Source: Pseudomonas urmiensis (GTDB taxonomy: Bacteria; Pseudomonadota; Gammaproteobacteria; Pseudomonadales; Pseudomonadaceae). Taken from it: DNA of 64,000 bases. A model generated the notes under the pieces. The model had not been told where the DNA came from. It worked only from the letters and a program-made list of their open reading frames with translations, and did no database searches. Shown piece by piece: positions 53,497 to 64,000 of the stretch. Numbering within the stretch: the first letter of the stretch is position 1; every line of letters begins with the position of its first letter. The stretch spans positions 4,159,001-4,223,000 of the forward strand of contig NZ_JABWRE020000001.1 in NCBI RefSeq assembly GCF_014268815.2, read 5' to 3'. A program made the position numbers and the translations under genes.

Positions 53497-54123
53497 TCAC
53501 GCCCCTTTGAAGCCCCTGCCGAGCAGGTATTGCTCACGGGATCGATCCCGCGAGGAGGACGGCTTGCGCATCTGCACCTTGTCGAACTTGCTGCGCACGT
53601 CCTTGAGGTACACATCAAAACCTTCGCCCTGGAAGATCTTGATCAGGAAATCTCCGCCTGGACGCAGAACCCGGGTCGCCAGGTCCAGTGCCAACTCGCA
53701 GAGGAACATGGCCCGCGGCATGTCCACCTCAGGCGTACCACTCATATTGGGGGCCATATCGGAAATCACAAGGTCCACGTGTGAATTGCCGACCGCTTCA
53801 AGGATGCTTTGCAGCACCGCGTCCTCGGTGAAGTCGCCCTGAATGAAGGTGACATCCGGGATCGAGTCCATTTCCAGGATGTCGGAGGCGATCAACCGAC
53901 CTTGGCCACCAATCAGACGACTGGTCACCTGCGACCAGCCACCCGGGGCCGCGCCCAGGTCGATTACGCTCATGCCAGGACGGATCAACTTGTCCTTTTC
54001 CTGGATCTCCAGCAGTTTGTAGCTCGCACGCGAGCGATAACCATCCTTCTGCGCCTGCTTGACGAAAGGATCGTTGAAATGCTCTCTCAGCCAGTTATGG
54101 CTGCTTTTAGAACGCTGTACCAC
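53497..54123 (-). CDS. rlmE: 23S rRNA (uridine-2'-O-)-methyltransferase RlmE
   Basis: Heat-shock methyltransferase (FtsJ/RrmJ) that modifies U2552 of 23S rRNA; 208 residues. SAM-binding motif I is [13 protein letters not shown] (about 53-65). The catalytic K-D-K-E tetrad includes Lys in [10 protein letters not shown], Asp in VISDMAPN and Lys in [10 protein letters not shown]. It starts at GTG 54123 and is divergent from yhbY, with ftsH downstream, as in E. coli. Confidence 0.96.
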   Translation of the reverse strand: MVQRSKSSHNWLREHFNDPFVKQAQKDGYRSRASYKLLEIQEKDKLIRPGMSVIDLGAAPGGWSQVTSRLIGGQGRLIASDILEMDSIPDVTFIQGDFTEDAVLQSILEAVGNSHVDLVISDMAPNMSGTPEVDMPRAMFLCELALDLATRVLRPGGDFLIKIFQGEGFDVYLKDVRSKFDKVQMRKPSSSRDRSREQYLLGRGFKGA

Positions 54124-54225
54124 GGGGCACCTCGATGATTAGCGTCGTGATTGACTGGGCGGAGCCACAGGCCCTCGGGTAAAATGGCTACCAATTTTAC
54201 AGAATCAGACGAAAAGGGTCAGATT

Positions 54226-54534
54226 ATGCCGCTCAATAACGAGCAGAAGAAGCAGTACAAGTCTATTGGTCACGACCTGAAGCCGGTCTTGATCGTTGCC
54301 GGCAACGGCCTGAACGAAGGCGTTATCGCCGAATTGGAACGCGCCCTGGCCGACCATGAGCTGATCAAGGTCGAAATTCGCTCCGAGGATCGCGAAGAAC
54401 GTGCCGCCGCCATCGCCGGGCTGTGCAAGGCCGGCCGCGCCGAACTGGTGCAGACCATCGGCAAAAAAGCGCTGATCTACCGCAAGAACCCGCAACCGAA
54501 CAAGCAGCTGTCGAACATCCACCGCTTCAAGTAA
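54226..54534 (+). CDS. yhbY: YhbY family RNA-binding protein
   Basis: A 102-residue CRM-domain protein that associates with the large ribosomal subunit precursor. The GxxG-like loop is in VLIVAGNGLNEGVIAELERA (about 22-41), and the conserved ELIKVEIRSEDREER follows. ATG 54226 has AAGGG upstream. It is divergent from rlmE, so both ribosome-related genes share a 100-bp control region. Confidence 0.95.
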   Translation: MPLNNEQKKQYKSIGHDLKPVLIVAGNGLNEGVIAELERALADHELIKVEIRSEDREERAAAIAGLCKAGRAELVQTIGKKALIYRKNPQPNKQLSNIHRFK

Positions 54535-54546
54535 CGGTGGCTCCGA

Positions 54547-54996
54547 TCAGTGGCGCGCCTTGCGCGCCCTGACCGGGACCGGCTGGGCCACCAGCACGAT
54601 GCCGGAGAAGCCCAGCACCAAAAAGCAGAACATCTGCCAACGTTCGCCCACGGATATCCCGTAGCGTAGCGTGTAGTAGCTGACGCAGGCAGCAAAGCCG
54701 AGCAGCAGCATCTGGCCGCGAAATTGCCGCCACCAGGCCGCCAGGCCCTCCACCCTCGCCAACACCGCCAGCTGGGTCATCAACCCGAGCCAAGCCACGC
54801 CAATCAACCAACGGTCGATCTGCGCAGCCACGTCGTGCACCAGCAACGGCGCCAGGCCACTGACCTTGAGCGCCGGCACCAAGCCCACATGGAACACCCA
54901 CAAGCCGCCGACCCAGAATACCTGGGCCAGCTGCCAGAGGATCCCCTCGAGGGATGGCGCGCGCTGGCGCCGGTCAGATGTGCTTGACTTCGACAA
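54547..54996 (-). CDS. DUF4149 membrane protein
   Basis: An integral membrane protein of about 149 residues with four helices: ILWQLAQVFWVGGLWVFHVG, a second around WLIGVAWLGLMTQLAVLARV, LLLGFAACVSYYTL and FCFLVLGFSGIVLVAQPV. Function unknown. There is no ATG near the greA stop; the best candidate is TTG 54996, overlapping greA by 23 nt after GAGTACGAGA. The frame is open further upstream inside greA but without family-like sequence there. The gene is routinely found after greA in pseudomonads. Confidence 0.7.
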   Translation of the reverse strand: MSKSSTSDRRQRAPSLEGILWQLAQVFWVGGLWVFHVGLVPALKVSGLAPLLVHDVAAQIDRWLIGVAWLGLMTQLAVLARVEGLAAWWRQFRGQMLLLGFAACVSYYTLRYGISVGERWQMFCFLVLGFSGIVLVAQPVPVRARKARH

Positions 54997-55452
54997 TCTC
55001 GTACTCGACCACACCGCTAGGTGTCTTGACCGCTGCAACATCACCCTCTTCCTTGCCAATGATGGCTCGGGCGATGGGTGCGCCAGCAGAGAGCTTGCCC
55101 TGCTTGATATCGGCTTCGTCTTCACCAACGATCTGGTAGGTCACTTCTTCACCGGTCTCGGCGTTAGCCAAGAGCACGGTGGTACCGAAGATCACTTTGC
55201 CAGTATGCGGAATGGTGGTGATATCGATCACCACCGAGTTCTGCAGACGGCCCTCGATGTCGCGGATACGCGCTTCGACCATACCCTGCTCCTCACGGGC
55301 GGCATGGTATTCGGCGTTTTCCTTGAGATCGCCCAGTTCGCGGGCTTCGCCAATAGCCTGACTCAAGCGCGGACGCTCGGTCTTGCTCAAGAACAGGTGC
55401 TCTTCTTCCAGGGCGCGAGCGCCCTGGACGGTCATCGGGTACTTGGTAATGC

Positions 55453-55456
<4 letters not shown>
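54974..55456 (-). CDS. greA: Transcription elongation factor GreA
   Basis: Rescues backtracked RNA polymerase by stimulating transcript cleavage; 160 residues. The N-terminal coiled coil has [20 protein letters not shown] (about 27-46) with acidic tip residues DLKENAEYH. The C-terminal FKBP-like domain includes [14 protein letters not shown] and [13 protein letters not shown]. It overlaps the carB stop by 4 nt (ATGA), giving the carA-carB-greA operon seen widely in pseudomonads. Confidence 0.97.
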
Positions 55457-58674
<3,218 letters not shown>

Positions 58675-58779
58675 GGTGGTCACTCAAATCCGGGGTCAGT
58701 CGGCAAGCCGCTTTGAACAATCTGGGTCAGGCGCATCCGGGCGCGGCGCGAGCCGGCCCGGGGCCTTGAAGCAGGATGC

Positions 58780-59916
58780 TCAGCGGCGCTTGGCCATGGC
58801 ATCGGTGAAACGATCGAACAGTGGCGCGACGTCGGTCGGGCCAGGGCTCGCTTCAGGGTGGCCCTGGAAGCTGAACGCGCTCTTGTCGGTGCGCTCGATA
58901 CCCTGCAGGGTGCCATCGAACAGCGACTTGTGAATGGCGCGAACGTTGCCCGGCAGGGTGGCTTCGTCAACAGCAAAACCGTGGTTCTGGCTGGTGATCA
59001 TGACCACGCCGGTGTCCAAGTCCTGGACCGGGTGGTTGGCACCGTGGTGACCGTGGCCCATTTTCACGGTCTTGGCACCGGACGCCAGGGCCAGCAGCTG
59101 GTGGCCGAGGCAGATGCCGAATACCGGAATCTCGGTTTCGAGGATTTCCTTGATTGCCTGGATGGCGTAGTCGCACGGCTCGGGGTCACCAGGGCCGTTG
59201 GACAGGAACACGCCGTCCGGGTTGAGCGCCAGCACTTCGCTGGCCGGGGTCTGGGCTGGCACCACAGTCACGCGGCAGCCACGGGCGACCAGCATGCGCA
59301 GGATGTTCAGCTTGACGCCGTAGTCGAACGCGACCACGTGGTACGGCAGGTCGGCAGCTTCGATGGTCGGGTGGCTGTCGGTTTTCAGCTCCCACACGCT
59401 GGAGCGCCACTCGTAGCGCTCTTTGGTGGAAACGACCTTGGCCAGGTCCATGCCCTTCAGGCCTGGGAAGCCGCGAGCAGCGGCGATGGCGGCTTCTTCG
59501 CTGATGTTGTCACCGGCCAGGATGCAGCCGTTCTGTGCGCCCTTTTCACGCAGGATGCGGGTCAGGCGGCGGGTGTCGATGCCAGCGATGGCGACGACGT
59601 TGTGTTCTTTCAGGTACTCGGACAGCGACTGGGTCTTACGCCAGTTGCTCGCCACCAGCGGCAGGTCACGGATGACCAGGCCGGCAGACCAGACGCGGTT
59701 GGATTCGGCGTCTTCCGGAGTCGTACCGGTGTTGCCGATGTGCGGGTAAGTCAGGGTAACGATTTGCTGGGCGTAGGAAGGGTCTGTAAGGATTTCCTGG
59801 TAGCCGGTCATAGCGGTGTTGAACACCACCTCACCAACGGTCTGCCCGTCGGCTCCGATGGCTTCACCGCGAAAAATGCTGCCATCGGCAAGGGCGAGTA
59901 TGGCTGGCTTAGTCAA
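58780..59916 (-). CDS. carA: Carbamoyl-phosphate synthase small subunit
   Basis: Glutamine amidotransferase subunit that supplies ammonia to CarB; 378 residues. The class I GATase domain has the nucleophile Cys in [12 protein letters not shown] (about 262-273) and His-Glu of the triad in [11 protein letters not shown] (about 354). The start is TTG 59916 ([12 protein letters not shown]) with GGGAGG ahead; no ATG or GTG fits. A strong terminator hairpin lies only 45 nt upstream, suggesting attenuation of carAB. Confidence 0.97.
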   Translation of the reverse strand: MTKPAILALADGSIFRGEAIGADGQTVGEVVFNTAMTGYQEILTDPSYAQQIVTLTYPHIGNTGTTPEDAESNRVWSAGLVIRDLPLVASNWRKTQSLSEYLKEHNVVAIAGIDTRRLTRILREKGAQNGCILAGDNISEEAAIAAARGFPGLKGMDLAKVVSTKERYEWRSSVWELKTDSHPTIEAADLPYHVVAFDYGVKLNILRMLVARGCRVTVVPAQTPASEVLALNPDGVFLSNGPGDPEPCDYAIQAIKEILETEIPVFGICLGHQLLALASGAKTVKMGHGHHGANHPVQDLDTGVVMITSQNHGFAVDEATLPGNVRAIHKSLFDGTLQGIERTDKSAFSFQGHPEASPGPTDVAPLFDRFTDAMAKRR

Positions 59917-59960
59917 GAAGACCTCCCGTAAATCAAGCCTGAAAGGGCGATCGCAGGTTG

Positions 59961-59999
59961 CAAAAAAGCGGAGTGACGTATGGACACGTCACCCCGCTT
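59961..59999 (-). terminator. Terminator hairpin in the carA leader (attenuator candidate)
   Basis: AAGCGG-GTGACGT ... ACGTCAC-CCGCTT (one bulge) followed by six T on the minus strand, 45 nt before the carA TTG. No good promoter fits in the remaining gap, so carA transcripts probably cross it. Just upstream, GCTTTAGTG-TGTC-CACTAAAAGC (60019-60043) forms another stem. A 29-codon frame starting ATG at 60003 runs through the hairpin and its TGA overlaps the carA TTG. Confidence 0.65.
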
Positions 60000-60135
60000 C
60001 ATGTGCTGAATTTCTCTGCGCGCTTTTAGTGGACACACTAAAGCTGTAGCTTACAGGAATGAGGGTTTTCGGTCTACCGCATATGTGTCTCTAAAACACA
60101 GGATTGCGACAGACCTGGTACTCACCCTGGGCGCT

Positions 60136-60224
60136 CGTGGGAGCGGGCTTGCCCCGCGATCGCGCCAGTACAGGCAACACCTGCGCCCCTACTGGCACTA
60201 TCGCGGGGCAAGCCCGCTCCCACG
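60136..60224. repeat. REP pair in reversed arrangement
   Basis: The arms are GTGGGAGCGGGCTTGCCCCG, then its complement 40 nt later, so the CGCGAT ends face the loop. The other pairs in this window face the opposite way. Placed between dapB and carA. Confidence 0.9.
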
Positions 60225-60247
60225 AACGGCTGATCAGTTCGCTCTTA

Positions 60248-62192
<1,945 letters not shown>

Positions 62193-62312
62193 AGGTCATT
62201 TGCACCTTGTTGGGCGTTCGGCATCCGCGCCGCGCCATCAGCTCCTGCCTGCCGCCAACTAAAATGGCCGCTGACAGATGCTGTAAAAATTCTCGAATTA
62301 CAGATACGCCAA

Positions 62313-62332
62313 CGCGGGAGCAAGCCCCCGCG
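62313..62332. repeat. Short REP-like hairpin between dnaK and dnaJ
   Basis: CGCGGGAG-CAAG-CCCCCGCG resembles a decayed or alternative REP arm. It lies mid-gap between dnaK and dnaJ on the transcribed strand and could affect relative mRNA levels. Nothing else is recognised in that gap. Confidence 0.5.
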
Positions 62333-62391
62333 CGGCGACATCCTACCAGCTCACCGCCATGGGGCGGTGGCTGGGCGACAACTTGCAGGGA

Positions 62392-64000
62392 TTACTGCTT
62401 GTTGTTGTCTTTCACTTCTTCGAACTCGGCGTCAACCACGTCATCGTGCTTGGCTTCCGGCTCAGCCTGCTGCTGGGCGCCGCCCTGAGGCTGCTCAGCT
62501 GCCTGCTCGGCGTACATCTTCTGAGCAACCGGTGCGGAAACCTTGGACAACTCCTCGACCTTGGCTTCGATCGCAGCCTTGTCGTCGCCTTTGACAGCGG
62601 CTTCCAGGGCAACAAGGGCAGCTTCGATCGCGGTTTTCTCTTCAGCGGTAACCTTATCACCGGCGTCAGCGACCATTTTGCGCGTCGAGTGGACCAGCGC
62701 ATCACCCTGGTTACGGGCAGCGGCCAGCTCTTCGAACTTGCGGTCTTCTTCCGAGTTCGCCTCAGCGTCGCGGATCATCTGCTGAATTTCTTCATCAGAC
62801 AGACCGGAGTTGGCCTTGATCACGATCGACTGAGTCTTGCCAGTCGCTTTGTCCTTGGCACCTACGTGCAGGATACCGTTGGCGTCGATGTCGAAGGTCA
62901 CTTCGATCTGCGGCACGCCACGTGGTGCTGGTGGAATGTCGGCGAGGTCGAATTTACCCAGCGACTTGTTCTGCGCAGCCTGCTTACGCTCACCCTGCAG
63001 CACGTGAATGGTCACAGCGCTTTGGTTGTCGTCAGCGGTGGAGAACACCTGCGACTTCTTGGTCGGGATGGTGGTGTTCTTCTCGATCAGCGCAGTCATC
63101 ACGCCGCCCATGGTTTCGATACCCAGGGTCAGCGGGCTGACGTCCAGCAGCAGTACGTCCTTGACATCGCCAGCCAGAACCGCGCCTTGGATGGCAGCAC
63201 CCATGGCAACCGCTTCATCCGGGTTGACGTCTTTACGTGCTTCTTTGCCGAAGAAATCGGTAACCGCTTTCTGCACCAGCGGCATACGGGTCTGGCCGCC
63301 GACCAGGATCACGTCGTTGATCGAACCGACGTCGATACCGGCATCTTTCAGAGCGATACGGCAAGGCTCGATGGTGCGCTGCACCAGGTCTTCTACCAGC
63401 GACTCCAGCTTGGCGCGGGAGATCTTCACGTTCAGGTGCTTAGGACCGGTGGCATCTGCAGTGATGTACGGCAGGTTGACGTCGGTCTGCTGGCTCGAGG
63501 ACAGCTCGATCTTGGCCTTTTCCGCAGCTTCTTTCAGGCGCTGCATGGCCAGCGGGTCACCCTTGAGGTTCATGCCGGTTTCTTTCTTGAACTCGTCGAC
63601 GAGGTAGTCGATCAGGCGAATGTCGAAGTCTTCACCACCGAGGAAGGTGTCACCGTTGGTGGCCAGCACTTCAAACTGATGCTCGCCGTCGACTTCGGCG
63701 ATTTCGATGACCGAAACGTCGAAGGTACCACCACCCAGGTCATAAACGATCACGGTGTGATCGCCCTTGGCCTTGTCCATACCGTAAGCCAGTGCAGCTG
63801 CGGTTGGTTCGTTGATGATACGTTTTACGTCAAGACCGGCGATGCGACCGGCATCCTTGGTGGCTTGACGCTGGCTGTCGTTGAAGTAAGCCGGAACGGT
63901 GATGACCGCTTCGGTGACAGGCTCGCCGAGGTAGTCTTCGGCGGTCTTCTTCATCTTTTTCAGGATCTCGGCAGAGATCTGTGGCGGCGCCATTTTCTGG
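62392..64000 (-). CDS. dnaK: Molecular chaperone DnaK (partial)
   Basis: Hsp70 chaperone; the visible 535 residues run from [13 protein letters not shown] to the C-terminus, while the first roughly 105 codons lie beyond the right edge. Landmarks are [16 protein letters not shown] (ATPase phosphate loop), [13 protein letters not shown], the interdomain linker [10 protein letters not shown] and a substrate-binding domain. A C-terminal lid ends in the acidic [17 protein letters not shown] typical of DnaK. It begins the dnaK-dnaJ-dapB-carAB order; grpE is presumably just outside. Confidence 0.97.
   Translation of the reverse strand, partial: QKMAPPQISAEILKKMKKTAEDYLGEPVTEAVITVPAYFNDSQRQATKDAGRIAGLDVKRIINEPTAAALAYGMDKAKGDHTVIVYDLGGGTFDVSVIEIAEVDGEHQFEVLATNGDTFLGGEDFDIRLIDYLVDEFKKETGMNLKGDPLAMQRLKEAAEKAKIELSSSQQTDVNLPYITADATGPKHLNVKISRAKLESLVEDLVQRTIEPCRIALKDAGIDVGSINDVILVGGQTRMPLVQKAVTDFFGKEARKDVNPDEAVAMGAAIQGAVLAGDVKDVLLLDVSPLTLGIETMGGVMTALIEKNTTIPTKKSQVFSTADDNQSAVTIHVLQGERKQAAQNKSLGKFDLADIPPAPRGVPQIEVTFDIDANGILHVGAKDKATGKTQSIVIKANSGLSDEEIQQMIRDAEANSEEDRKFEELAAARNQGDALVHSTRKMVADAGDKVTAEEKTAIEAALVALEAAVKGDDKAAIEAKVEELSKVSAPVAQKMYAEQAAEQPQGGAQQQAEPEAKHDDVVDAEFEEVKDNNKQ

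Overview
The window is a contiguous piece of a Pseudomonas chromosome, most likely from the P. putida group. The evidence is a PrrF iron-responsive small RNA, a CbrX-CbrA-CbrB-CrcZ carbon catabolite module, a Fur-box-linked heme ABC transporter, an LpoP-type lipoprotein beside mrcB, and eight intergenic REP pairs built on the motif GCGGGGCAAGCCCGCTCCCA or a close variant. Gene order follows the core P. putida chromosome as I remember it. I see no phage, integrase, transposase, CRISPR array, toxin-antitoxin pair or other island signature. Almost all DNA is coding, GC-rich and uniform in style.

Layout. 1-9.2 kb, mostly minus strand: msrP (cut by the window edge), pssA, the branched-chain amino acid operon ilvB-ilvN-ilvC with its promoter and leader, a YqcC-like protein, and the cell wall pair lpoP-mrcB. 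9.2-19.6 kb: a kinase-like/P-loop two-domain protein, a pentapeptide-repeat protein, a TfoX C-terminal domain protein, PrrF, the heme importer cluster (ABC transporter plus ChaN-like lipoprotein), a Rieske protein, sfsA, an aminotransferase, dksA and gluQ. 19.8-28.9 kb, plus strand: cbrX-cbrA-cbrB, the sigma-54-driven crcZ RNA, pcnB-folK and panB-panC. 29-38.5 kb: pgi, acs, an MpaB-like oxygenase, a large DUF748 envelope protein, a divergent glyoxalase-fold/monooxygenase pair and a BON protein.

38.7-53.3 kb, minus strand: the long translation and RNA-processing block. In transcription order it reads ftsH-folP-glmM-tpiA-secG-tRNA-Leu-tRNA-fMet-rimP-nusA-infB-rbfA-truB-rpsO-pnp. 53.5-64 kb: rlmE (minus) and yhbY (plus) diverge, followed on the minus strand by dnaK (cut by the window end)-dnaJ-dapB-carA-carB-greA-DUF4149 protein.

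Regulatory logic visible in the DNA. The CbrA/CbrB two-component system appears to activate crcZ through GTAACA/TGTTAC sites and a -24/-12 promoter. CrcZ carries six A-rich motifs that would titrate Hfq/Crc, and a similar AANAANAA motif lies ahead of cbrX, suggesting feedback. Iron control is visible at PrrF and at the heme importer. The carAB leader contains a strong intrinsic terminator just before a TTG start codon, consistent with attenuation. The ilvB and ilvC leaders share an identical 10-mer in small hairpins just upstream of their start codons; I do not recognise this element.

I did not find a clearly new multi-gene system. The most promising unexplained signals are the shared ilvB/ilvC leader element, the carAB leader arrangement, a GntR-like palindrome between the divergent genes at 37.7 kb, GTAAC repeats ahead of panB, and the 108-bp tandem duplication between REP arms ahead of pgi.
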